Assembly (NCBI RefSeq): GCF_003144245.1
Contig: NW_020289979.1
Span: 620,001 to 684,000 of the forward strand
Direction: 5' to 3'
DNA length: 64,000 bases
Origin: Jaminaea rosea
Taxonomy: Eukaryota; Basidiomycota; Exobasidiomycetes; Microstromatales
Below, in pieces: positions 12,323 through 23,225 of this stretch (its first letter is position 1; each line of letters opens with the position of its first letter). Under the pieces are notes generated by a model. The model was not told where the DNA came from and ran no database searches. It saw nothing but the letters and a program-made list of their open reading frames with translations. Both the position numbers and the translations under genes were made by a program.

Positions 12323-14912
12323 ATGGTGTCTTACGACCATGAGCCCCCGGCTCAGCAGCATCACAGCTCGTCAGGCGATCCGTTCATCTTTGGCAGAAGA
12401 TCAATGATTATGGGCCAGCCATCCTCATCCTCAACCTCATCGTCGTCCATGCCTGTCGGCTACCAAGCTCGTCATCATCAACAAAACCAGCCTCCTCGCG
12501 ATGAGCAGCCGCGCCCATACCAAGGGCCAAGCGCGCCATTTCCCCTGCCGACTAACAAGCGGTCCCTTGGAGGTCTGGCTGCGCTCGACGAGCACGAGGG
12601 AGCCAATGTCATGAAGTCACTGTTCGGAGAAGGCAGAGCTCAGCCGGCGCCTCTGGGCAAGACGCGATGCTACTGGGCACTCCTGTCATATCACTCGAGC
12701 TCGGACAACCCATACGACATGACATTCGTTTATTGTGATCCTGTCCTCCAGAGTCATCTGGGTACAGAGGCTGATCACATGCTGGTGAGTGCCACAGCGC
12801 AGAGATCATCAACGCCTTCCGCCGGCTGTATGCTCACTCATCTCTGTCCCGTGCCGGCAGGGTAAGAGCTTCTTCGATTTCGTGCATCCCTCAGAGAAGG
12901 ACAGGGCCAAAGACGACCTACAGAACATCGTCTCAAGCAGGACACTCTTTGGCTCCGTCACAAGATGCCGTTACTGGCGCGTCCCTGCCATTCGCAAGTT
13001 CTTTGGCAATCCAAATCCGCCCATAGCACCCGAGAGCCACATGTACGTGGAGGACGATCTGTACCTGCCCATCGACGTTGTTCTCAACATGGTCGGCGAC
13101 TCCCTCGCCCTCTGCTTCTTCCATGCCATCATCAACAAGTCGATCATGGACAATAGCGAGACGGACAAGACAGATTGGACCAACTGGTGCGGTACGGCGC
13201 GCGAGCTCTTCGACATCGAGCAGTGCAATAAGCTGTGGTCCTCCGTCGTTGCCCAGCAGCTCAACAAGAGGAGACAGGACGAGCCAGCTGCGCCTCCGTA
13301 TGTCTTCCAGATTCTGTCAATGCCCCATGCCCCCACTGCAGCGCCGGGCTCATTATCGCCATCGTCTGCACGACCCAACGAGAGCCCCGAGATTCTCTTC
13401 TCGTGGCCGCCGCCGAGACTGTACCGTCAAGAAGCAGCAGTGGGCAGCCGGCGAGACGAGGAGCACTTCCACCAAGCGTTCGAGGACGGAAGCTACTTTG
13501 CTGACGACTTCGCCGGGCTGGCCGTCAATGTTCAAGCGTCGCCCTCTGCGAGGACGGAAGACGGCAGCACGGCAAGAAATGGTGACCCAGGTACAATCCA
13601 AGATGGCACCAACACCTCATGCACTCGACGCTTCAGGGCCAAACACACGCTCACGAGTGAGGGTATGCTGCGAGCAGTCGAATCTGTTCTAGTCCCCTAT
13701 GGCTCCATCATGTTCGCGTGCTTCTCGACCACGTATCAGCAGACGATTCAGCATCAGCAGAACCGCAGCACACCGAGCTGGGCCCATCATACGGATCATG
13801 CTTTGACGCAGACGCCTCAGAGCTTGTCAATTGGCGCTGATGGCCCCCCTCGCAAGAAGACGAGGGACATACACCACTCCCCGCCCGTACCGTCAACGTC
13901 CTCTCTTCAGACTCCTTCTCATTGGATGCCGGCCGGCAATTCCGGCTCAGTGCATGACGCCGAAGGCTCCAGCTACTTTCCTCACAGCCATCTGCCTCGC
14001 CTTCACGGCCACGGGCATAGCACAGATGCCTCTACCTCGTCTGCTGACCAGCAGCCTGCAGAACGACCGTACTGGCCGCGACCGCCGTCGCCGGACACTG
14101 ATAGCAAGGATGGAGTCCTGGCCCAAGTACCAACATCATCCAGCAACAGCAGGCCAATGGAGATTGACCTCGCAAACAGTACAGATCCCGTAATTATGCA
14201 AGCCACGGCAGCAGCCTCGCTCTTTGCGGAAATCAATCCGGAGACGGGCGAGAAGCGATGCACGAGCTGCGGGACGAGCAACAGTCCAGAATGGCGCAAG
14301 GGCCCGACAGGGCAGAAAACGCTATGCAATGCCTGTGGTCTGCGCTTCTCGCGCTCCATCAACAGGCAGTCAAAGAAGGAAGAAAAGGCTAGGAAGCAGG
14401 CAGCGGCGCAACAGGCGGCCATTGACGTGCTCGAGGGGCGAGCTGTGATGAAGCAGAAGCAGCCAGGAAAAGGAGCCGGAGGTACGAATACATCGATGTC
14501 CTTGCCTGCTGCTCAGGCTTTGTACGCTCAGCAGGCACTGGCAGGGGAGCAACCCTTCTATACGGGTATCGCCCAAGCAAGGCCGTCGGAGCCAAGTGCC
14601 AGAGAGGGCGCAGGAGGAGCAGGCAGCGGTCATCAGCAACGTCACTCACATGACGGAACGATGCCTCCTCATGGTCATCACGACGCGCGAGCCGCTACCG
14701 CGCATCATTCGCATCCTTCGGTCACGCATCACCACGAGCACCAGCACCAAGGCCCCTACATGCTGCATCATGGTCCACCACCGGCGCTGTCCCATGCACA
14801 TCAGCAGCCTCACCAGCATAATCAGCAACATCAGCAGCCTATGAATGGCTTTGGTATGGCCCCGCACAGCCAAGGGCATGGACCCCTGCATCCTCCCTTC
14901 CGTCCCTACTAG
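12323..14912 (+). CDS. PAS and GATA zinc-finger transcription factor, WC-2-like
   Basis: Exons 12323-12784 and 12861-14912 (76-base intron, GTGAGT donor, CGGCAG acceptor) give 837 residues. The intron splits a PAS domain (about residues 105-260), which reads through exactly on splicing into [14 protein letters not shown], a typical PAS segment. A GATA-type zinc finger begins at residue 621 with spacing CX2CX18CX2C and the SPEWRKGP and LCNACG blocks, the spacing and wording of White Collar-2 rather than the nitrogen-type CX2CX17CX2C factors. The C-terminus is His/Gln-rich and disordered. WC-2 partners the blue-light photoreceptor WC-1 in fungi. I infer a light or stress regulator, but the protein is longer than known basidiomycete WC-2 proteins and could belong to a sister PAS-GATA family. 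No LOV-type NCRFLQ motif is present, so it is not itself a flavin photoreceptor. Confidence 0.85.
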
Positions 14913-16122
14913 GCCCTCTTGTGACGACTTTACCGTGGTGTTTGACCCGCCTCGCCTCCTGACTTGCTCTCCCGGATCCATCGCACCTTCACCGACACAT
15001 GTAGAGCAAATTGTATACCACACTCTCGTTTATCTGACCTGCGGCCCGTTGAGCCTTCGTGGCGACTTCAACTCGCCGTCTTTGTCTTGTCTCGGTCATG
15101 ATCCATTCTCACGGTCCCCTGAGGGCTGCCAAACATGTACTCAACCCCACTTCAGTAGGCGTGTGGAGCTAAGGCAAAAGACTGCGAGCGCACAGCCTCA
15201 CTATGTCGCGGACCTCGCTCTTCCACAATATGATCCATCCTCCCGCCTGCCATAATTTGCAGTGGTGTTCGCATCTTGAAGGTAGCGCGGCAGGTCCTTG
15301 GCCGTCGGCCTCATTCCCGTCGGGCGCTCTGCAGGGCACTGCTCAGTCGTGACTCGACGCTCATTTTGTTCAGCCTCTTTGCTACCACATCTTTCCCCGC
15401 TCATCACTGGCGTGTGTCTGTTGTTCTCGCGGCCCTGTGGCTGGGCGCGAAAAGGGTCCAGCATCAGGAACGTCTCGCTGGACTGGACGGGCCGCGTCGT
15501 CCTCGTCCGTCCGTCTCTGCGCTGCGCCCCACCGCCGTTGCCGCCGCCGCCAGCTCCACCGCAAAGATGGAGGGCCCGCGTCGTCGACGAGCCAGAATTG
15601 GACTCGACGCTGCTTGGCTGAGGCTGAGGTGGCAGGATCCAGCTTCGTCATCCCAATCGTCAGACCTTGCTTCCCTTTCTCTTTGCTTCCCAAACCACCA
15701 AGACTTCGCCACAGCATTGCGAAGGTCACCTCGAGCTTCGCCTCGTCGATCGTCTCGTCCTTGTCACCTACGCTCCTTGAAGGCCTTTTGTACCCCAGTG
15801 ACACACACGCCCGCAGCCAGCGTTCAATCGACTGAGCGCAACAGCAGCAGCAGCATCGTTAACGAAGATTAGCAGCTTGGCCCGACCCGCCAATCTCACT
15901 GCATCACCACCGCATCATCCCATACGATCCTTTCCATCCCTTTCTTGCCTCAACGTGACGACGACGACGACTTAGGACGCATCGCCGAACTCGAGAAGCT
16001 ACTTAGTACACGCATCTCGACGCCACACCGTCGCGCTCCTCGTCGGCATCTCGTCCCCTCCTCCAACACCAACACTACCAACACCACTTCGACCCCGCAC
16101 CCGACGCGCGCACAACTTCACC
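14913..16122. other. Intergenic region and probable SSD1 leader
   Basis: 1210 bases without a convincing gene. The stretch just before SSD1 is rich in pyrimidines and CA/AC dinucleotides with ACCAAC repeats near 16066-16090, as in fungal leaders. Small CAG and GACGAC triplet runs occur near 15842-15855 and 15956-15970. Longer open frames on both strands lack ATG starts in good context or any motif. Confidence 0.4.
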
Positions 16123-19100
16123 ATGTCGGACGCAGAAAAGAGCAAATCTAGCAATGCCGGTCGCGGCCAGCAACAGCAGCGAGGCTCTGGCGCATCAGCA
16201 CATGCTCCCTCTCGCTCCGTCAATGCGGCCTCTCCACCCGCGGGCCGTCGCGGCGGCAGCAACCCGTCCGCAACCTCTGGACCTCCTCGACGAGGCCATC
16301 AGAGCCAGTCGTCGCTAGGCAGTGCGCCCGGCCAGGCTGACCCTTCGCAAGCCATGAATCATCTTCAGCATCTCATTCAGGTGAGAGCATCGTCGCATTA
16401 TCAGCCTTGTCACTCCGCGCTCATATCTCTCCTTCGCTCATCTGCTAGGACATGAAGGTCCAGCAGCAGCCAGGAGGCTCTGCCGCTGCCTCGTCTGCCT
16501 ACAGAGCAGGCGAGAGGGACGCTCAAGCTGGCCTATCTGCCCTTGGCGATCGCCTCGCTGCCCAAGAGGAGCAGCTCCAGACTCAGCTTCAGCAGCAGCT
16601 CAACCTCCAGTCTCTCTCGTCGCGCCCTGGCGCACTCGCTAGCGTAGGAGAGCACGCCGAGATGGGCAACGAGGGCACACAGCAGCCGCCAAGTAGTGGA
16701 CGTCAAGGTGGTGCTGCACCCCGTTTCGCAGGCAACGCCGCCTTTCAATCAGCCATGGCCCGTCACTCACAGTCAGGTCGCAGCCAAAGTCAAGACATGC
16801 GCTCTTCTCTGGCTCATCAGCGACAGCTCAGCCTTCAAGGTAGATTCGCAGAGCTAGGCTACACTCCGGCGGCCATGGGCAATCTCGGTACGATTGCAGG
16901 AGGCGACTACGAGGACGGCACGACTGATGACGGCAGCTCCGTGGGCGACTTCATGGGAGCTGGAGGCTTCGATCCCACCAGGCAGTCATTCACGCGCGGC
17001 CATATGCCCCACGCCAGCGTCCCGTCATACCCCACCTCTCAAGACTACGTCGCCGAGCAGCTGGCTCTCCAGCAGCAGATCGAGATGCTTCAAATTCAGC
17101 AGCAGCAGCTTCTCCAGCAGCAGGTCCAGTTTAATCCGTCGGTACAGATGGGCGGGCAGCCGCAAGTGGACAGGCCCAGCCATCACGGCATCAGTGGCAT
17201 GGCAGGCCATCGTCGTATCCAGTCGCATGCTCCTCAGCTGAATGCTCTCCACAATTTCAACGCGGGCGGTATTGGCAGCATTGGCTCGGTCTCCAACCAA
17301 CAAGCACCGGCAGCTGGACGTGGCCACAATCGCCGCCACTCGACCAACGTCGTCAAGGCTGGCGGCGCTACTGGAGCAGGCGCGGCCGACTTGTCTTTGA
17401 ACCTCGACACAGCCCCCCTGATGCAGCCCAACATGGGCTTCTCGTTCCCCAACACAGCCTCCCTTCAGCAGCAGCAGCAAATGCCCGCGGCTGGTCTTCC
17501 TACTGCTGCCGGTTCTCAGCGAGGCATCGGGCACGTGAGCCACCCCTCAGTGCAGCTCGCCTCGACGCTCTCTCCCGAATACCTCATGGCTGGTGGCGGC
17601 CTACTTAATCTGAGCTCGCTCACGACCACCGGCACCGAGCTCGCCGACGGCTTCAGCGCTGGACGAGGAGGTGGGCATGGCCGTACAGGCAGTCAGAGCT
17701 GGCGCATCAATGGCGCGCCGGGCCCCGCTCCCGTCGCGGACCTCGCGCAAGCACAAGCTCAGCTCGCCTCTCTCCACCAGTTCCGTACACAGGCTGGACC
17801 AGGCGGAGGCGGACACGCTAAGCAGCAATCTTACAGCGGCGCAGGTGGCTTCCCGCCTCATCTGATGGGCCAATTCAGCCCAGCTGGCGGCTTCATGCCT
17901 CCAGGCCAGCAGCAGCAGCACCAAGGCGGTGGTGGTGCTACCCAGCGCAAGGCTCTTTTCGGATCCTATCTGCCCCAGGCTTCGCTCCCCCCGCTCCTCG
18001 CCGCAGGGAAGATCGTCGTCGGTCAGATTCGCGTCGACAAGCGCAACCGCTCGGACGCATACGTATCGACCGAGGTGCTCGAATCAGACATCTATATTTC
18101 AGGCTCGCGCGACCGCAATCGGGCTCTATCTGGCGACATCGTAGCCGTAGAGCTGCTCGACCCGCAGGAGGTCTGGCTCAGCAAGAAGGCGAAGGAGGAC
18201 AAGAAGAAGTACAAGGAAGAGCAAGGCGCTATCAGTCGTAAGCCTGACAAGGCCAAGGATGACGTCGAGGTCGAGGGAGCTCAGCTTGGACTGATCACGG
18301 ATGAGGAAGATACGGAGCAAGCTCCGCCCGCATTGGCTGGTCACGTCGTCGCTATCGTCGAGCGTACGCCCGGCCAGCTCTTTTGCGGTACCATTGGCTT
18401 GCTTCGACCCTCATCTGCCGCGACCAAGGAGAAGCAGCAGGCTGAGCGGGCAGCTCGAGAGGGCCCCGGTGCAGCGGCCGGCGACGATGGACAGTCGCAG
18501 CAGAGGCCCAAGATTGTGTGGCACAGACCCCTCAACAAGACAACCCCTCTCATTGCTATTCCTGCTGACCAGGCTCCTGAGGCATTCTGGGAACCCGGAG
18601 GACAAGAGAAGTATGCCTCAATCATGGTCAGCGTCGCCATCAAGCGCTGGCCTATTACGTCGCTTCATCCTTTCGGCACGCTTATTGAAGAGATTGGCGT
18701 TATGGGCAACGTCGAGGCCGAGACGCAGGCCATCCTGCAAGACAATCTCTCGTCGGCGACGGAAGAGTTCTCGGAGAGCGCTCTCAAATGCGTGCCTCCT
18801 TCTCCCTTCACGATCCCTGAGCGCGAGTATGAGGTCAGACGCGACTTCCGCCAGAGTTGCGTCTTCACCATCGACCCATCGACGGCCAAGGACCTCGACG
18901 ACGCCGTGAGCGTGACACACCTGGATGGCGGCCTCATCGAAGTCGGCGTCCATATCGCTGACGTGTCACACTTTGTCAAGATGAATTCAGCCCTCGACCG
19001 CGAAGCTCGCAAGCGCTGCACTTCCGTTTACCTTGTCCAGCGAGCTATTCCTATGTTGCCGCCCAGGCTTAGCGAGGAGCTTTGCTCGCTCGTCCCCAAT

Positions 19101-20660
19101 GTTGAGCGTCTCTGCTTCTCGGCCGTATTCGTCATGAACAAGGACGCGCGCATCATCGGCAACTGGTTTGGTCGCACCATCATAAAGTCTTGCGGCAAGC
19201 TGGCGTACAGTGATGCGCAGTCTGTCATCGAGACTGGCTCCCTACCCGATGAAGTTGGCATTGAGGGTCCTCACACCCGTGAGAAGGTTGCTGAGGACAT
19301 CACGACTCTGCATCAGCTGGCCAAGATCATGCGCGAGCGTCGCTTCGACGGCGGAGCCCTCAAGATCAACAATGTCAAGCTCAACTTCAAGCTCGACGAC
19401 GATGGGCTTCCCATCGATGCTTCGGTGCACAAGGGCCAAGAGGCGAACCAGCTGATCGAGGAGTTCATGCTCGCAGCCAATACAGCCGTCTCTCAGCGCA
19501 TCGCGGCCGGGATGCCCGACCTGGCATTGCTGCGTCGCCATGGTGCACCCATCGAGCGTCGCCTCAAGGGCTTTGCTCGTCGCGCCAAGCAGATGGGCTT
19601 CGATATCGACGTCTCTTCTGCCGGGGCCTTGTACGCTAGCCTGGAGAAGATCTCAGACCGCAAGAGTCGCTTCGCCCTCGAGTCGCTCGCTACCAAGGGC
19701 ATGCTGCGCGCCAAGTACTTCTGCGCGGGTATGACAGACATCTCCAAGTTTGGGCACTACGCGCTCAATGTTCCCGTGTACACGCACTTCACCAGCCCGA
19801 TTCGTAGATACGCGGATGTCATGGTTCACAGGCAGCTCGACGCCGTGCTCAGCGGTGCGTCCTCGTCTTCATCCTCGTCGGAGAGCCCGAGCATCAGCAA
19901 GTTTCCCATCGACCGCGAAGGCATGGCCAAGATCGCCCAGCAATGCAACGTCAAGCGCGACGCGGCCAAGGCTGCTCAGGAGGCCTCTCAGCACCTCTTC
20001 CTCTGCCTTATGATCCACGATCTCACGATGCGTTACGGACCCGTCGTGCGCGAGGCAACCGTCGTCGGCGTACTGGACGCGGCCTTCGACATCGTTGTGC
20101 CGGAGTTTGGCATTGAAAAGCGCGTTCATGTCGACCAGATGCCCATTCAGCACCATACGCATCAGGAACACGACAATTCTCTCAGCGTTTACTGGAGGCA
20201 GGAGGTGGACACTATCCAGTGGCTGGCAGAGAGCAGCGACGATGCGAGCGTCAAGGCACTTTGGCAGGCAGCGCAGAGGGCGGCGGCAACTAGCAAGTCT
20301 GACAGCGCAGCGCCAGCTATCGATGAGTCCATGCAGACGCAGAGAGATGATTCTGCTCTCTTTGAGGACGACGACGATGACGACGACGGAGACGCTGCTG
20401 GCTTCGCCTCGGCGCATGCAAAGGGCAACGGTGCCATCCGTCCTCGTGTCGACGCTGCTACGTCGGCGCAGCATTCCAAGAGCAAGTCGACTGTGTCGGG
20501 TCAAAAGCTTACCTTTGAGGGATTGAGCGAACCTGGTGCGGGGCATCATAAGGTGCAGACGGTTCGCATTCTGCAGACTATCCCGGTTGTCATTTCGGCG
20601 ACGGTGGGGAGCAAGAGTCCGCCTGTCCTGACTGTATTCGCGGTGAACCCATATGCTTAG
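16123..20660 (+). CDS. SSD1: Ssd1/Dis3L2-type RNB-domain RNA-binding protein
   Basis: Exons 16123-16380 and 16449-20660 (68-base intron, GTGAGA donor, GCTAG acceptor) give 1489 residues. The first 580 residues are disordered and Gln/Gly/Ser-rich, with four HxRxxS sites at H209, H340, H379 and H496. A cold-shock/OB domain starts near residue 587 with the ALFGSYLPQ segment. The RNB domain follows, with IDPSTAKDLDD placing aspartates at 895, 901, 903 and 904, an ALLRRH segment, and THFTSPIRRY with Arg1205-Arg1206. An acidic loop lies near 1390. Fungal Ssd1 (Sts5 in fission yeast) binds cell-wall mRNAs and represses them under control of the NDR kinase Cbk1/Orb6. It descends from the exonuclease Dis3L2, and yeast Ssd1 is considered catalytically dead. 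This copy retains the catalytic acids, so it may be active. Confidence 0.94.
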
Positions 20661-21080
20661 GCGCGAGAAGGAGGAGGAGGTGGAGGAGGATATCGGTAGG
20701 AGTCAGAGATACACGATGACGTGGGTCGTCGCTTATCTATCATCACATCGTATCGCGACCGCCATCACAACAATTGCCTCTTTGTCATCATCATCATTAT
20801 ATAGCGTCGCCCAAAACAATCAATCCCAATCTCATCAAATACTTCTGAGGGCGAAGAGGTCAGATCAGCTCAGACGAGACGTTGTCTTCCGCCCGTTCTT
20901 GAGTCCGCCTGAGACGCGCCTTGGACCCTGATCCACCAGCGGCGTCGGCCTGTGCAGGTCCGCTTTTGCCGACGCATGAATTCATCGACTTGTTGTCCTG
21001 TTCCCCACTCCCTCTTGCTCATTCATAGAATCTCCCTTACATAGAGCATCCCACCAAGGGCAGTGGGGCCCACAAATATC
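20661..21080. other. SSD1-OPT intergenic region
   Basis: 420 bases. It starts with a purine tract (GAAGGAGGAGG type, 20666-20690) in the SSD1 3' flank, then an AT-rich stretch with TCA triplets and a TATATA at 20798-20803, then the leader of the transporter gene. No other gene is seen. Confidence 0.4.
20798..20803 (+). promoter_or_regulatory. Possible TATA element of the OPT gene
   Basis: TATATA lies about 280 bases upstream of the transporter ATG, in the most AT-rich patch of an otherwise GC-rich interval. Position and sequence fit a TATA box, but it could also belong to the SSD1 3' end. No transcript start can be read from sequence alone. Confidence 0.25.
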
Positions 21081-23225
21081 ATGTCCCCCCCATCATCGCC
21101 CTCGTCATCGCCGCCATCGCAGCCCTCATCGTCCACGGAGCTGACAGGTCGCGCCATCCTCATCGGCCTCATCGTCGGCTCACTCCTGTGCTTTACCAAC
21201 TGCTACTTCGGCTTGCAGTCATCATGGATCTCCATGAGCTCTATGCAGTCTGCACTTGTGGGCTACGGGCTGGTCAAGCTGCTGCCTAGGACATCGGACG
21301 AGGACACAGAGGGGGCAATCGCTTTGCCCAGCGACCAAGGCGAGGACGCGCCGGCATCGCCGTCTTCCCTCTTCTGGCGCTATTTCGGCACAGGTCGCTT
21401 CACTCCTCAGGAAAACGTCGTCCTGGCTGCAACAGCAGTCGCATTAGGCTCGATGCCCCTAACCGTCGGGCTGATCGGGATCGTTCCCGCGCTTGCGCAG
21501 CTCAAGCCAGAGAGGGACCATGGTGCTCTGCCCGTCTACTTGACCGGATGGCATCTTTTGCTTTGGTGCGCGGCCCTCAGCTTCTTTGGCGTCTTCTTTG
21601 CTAGTCCGTTGCGCAAGAGGACCATTGTCAAGGAGAAGCTCGTCTTTCCCTCTGGTACGGCGACGGCGCATTTGGTGGGGGTGTTGCATGGGACCGGGGT
21701 GAGGGAAGATAGATTAGCCGCCAGCAAACAGCAGCAGCAGCAGCGACCTGGCCAAGAGGAGAATGGAGCCAACGACGAACAGCCTCTGCTCAATACCGGC
21801 GTCAACGAAGAGAATGGCGACCCGCACTCTGCCGTGGTAGGCCAACCGGCCTGGACGGCGCTCATCTGGTCCTTCCTAGCTTCCCTCGCTTTCACCTTCA
21901 GCTCAGCACTCTTGCCCGTCCTCTACGTCATGCCTGTCTTTGATGTTCTCCCACCGCACAATCTGGCTCGCGTATGGGGCTGGTATCTCACGCCTTCGCT
22001 CTCGTACATAGGGCAGGGGATCATCATGGGGTTGCATACCACGGCTAGCATGCTCGTTGGAGCCATCTTCGGCTGGGCATTTCTCTCTCCACTCGCTCAC
22101 AACAGCGGGTGGACCGACGCGCCGCCCATGGATGCAGAGTCGGGGAGCAAGGGCTGGATCTTGTGGATCTCACTGGCAATCATGACCGCTGAGTCATTCG
22201 TGGGCCTGGCGGTCATCTTCTTCGCCGAAGTGACGAGTCAGAGTATCAGGACATCAAGCAGCGGTGACGACGAGGAAGACGAGCCGTCCTCCCGTCTGCC
22301 ACCCCCGCGTACAATCATCGTCGGCCTGGCCCTCTCCTCCCTCTTCGCCGTCGGGACCCTCTACGCTCTCTTTGGCCGCGAAGGGATCGAGCCCTATACC
22401 ACGGTAGTCGCTATTGTCCTCGCATTCGCCCTCTCCGTCCTCGCCGTCCGAGCCCTAGGCAGCACAGATCTCAACCCGGTTGCGGCCCTAGGCAAGATGT
22501 CCCAGCTGGTCTTCGCGATACTCCAGCCTCACAACATCGTAGCAAACATGATAGCTGGCGGCCTTTGTGAAGCTGGCGCAATGCAAAGTGGGGAACTACT
22601 GCAGACATTCAAGACTGGACATCTCACGGGAACCTCGCCACGCTCTCAGTTCTGGGGACAATTGATGGGGAGCTTTGCGGGTATTTTCGTGTCAAGCTAC
22701 GCCTACCAGCTCTATACCAAGATCTACACGATCCCCTCGCCGAGCTTCCCAGCTCCTGCAGCGAGTATGTGGTTGAACTTTGCTAGGTTGGTCAACAACG
22801 GAGAGGTGCCGAGACATTCGACAGAGTGGATGGTTGGGTGCGGAGCGGTCTTTGCGGTCACAGGGACCATCAAAGCCGTGGCTCAGGCGAGGGCTAGCAA
22901 ACGCTCAGCGGGTGATCCAGTCGCACCGTGGGAGAGGTGGGCATTCTACCTTCCCTCAGGCATAGCATTCGCTGTCGGGCTGTTGAACACGCCAAACTTC
23001 TCCATCGCACGATTCATAGGAGGAGTGGTGAGCCATCTTTGGATGCGCAATATGCCCGGCGCAGGCTCATCAGCGTCGTCATCGAGGATACTGATCATCA
23101 TCGTCGCCTCAGGCTTCGTGCTGGGAGAAGGTGCGGGAAGCATCATCAACTTGTTCGCCAAGCAGGCAGGCTTGAGACCGCTGTCGTGTGCAGGATGTAG
23201 AGGTGGGTGCGGTGGCGGATGCTGA
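21081..23225 (+). CDS. OPT-superfamily oligopeptide or metal-chelate transporter
   Basis: A single exon of 714 residues. I take the ATG at 21081; the open frame extends 18 bases upstream only from a GTG. A Ser/Pro-rich N-terminus is followed by the OPT signature region around TGRAILIGLIVGSLLCFTN and about 14 hydrophobic membrane segments, with a SGTATAHLVGVLHG block typical of the family and a long hydrophilic loop containing a Gln run (about residues 215-265). The sequence style matches the YSL-like/YGL114w branch more than the peptide-specific OPT1 branch. Substrates in the family are small peptides, glutathione or siderophore-type metal chelates; the specific one cannot be told. The last 15 residues are unusual: Gly-rich with four Cys residues. 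Confidence 0.9.
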   Translation: MSPPSSPSSSPPSQPSSSTELTGRAILIGLIVGSLLCFTNCYFGLQSSWISMSSMQSALVGYGLVKLLPRTSDEDTEGAIALPSDQGEDAPASPSSLFWRYFGTGRFTPQENVVLAATAVALGSMPLTVGLIGIVPALAQLKPERDHGALPVYLTGWHLLLWCAALSFFGVFFASPLRKRTIVKEKLVFPSGTATAHLVGVLHGTGVREDRLAASKQQQQQRPGQEENGANDEQPLLNTGVNEENGDPHSAVVGQPAWTALIWSFLASLAFTFSSALLPVLYVMPVFDVLPPHNLARVWGWYLTPSLSYIGQGIIMGLHTTASMLVGAIFGWAFLSPLAHNSGWTDAPPMDAESGSKGWILWISLAIMTAESFVGLAVIFFAEVTSQSIRTSSSGDDEEDEPSSRLPPPRTIIVGLALSSLFAVGTLYALFGREGIEPYTTVVAIVLAFALSVLAVRALGSTDLNPVAALGKMSQLVFAILQPHNIVANMIAGGLCEAGAMQSGELLQTFKTGHLTGTSPRSQFWGQLMGSFAGIFVSSYAYQLYTKIYTIPSPSFPAPAASMWLNFARLVNNGEVPRHSTEWMVGCGAVFAVTGTIKAVAQARASKRSAGDPVAPWERWAFYLPSGIAFAVGLLNTPNFSIARFIGGVVSHLWMRNMPGAGSSASSSRILIIIVASGFVLGEGAGSIINLFAKQAGLRPLSCAGCRGGCGGGC

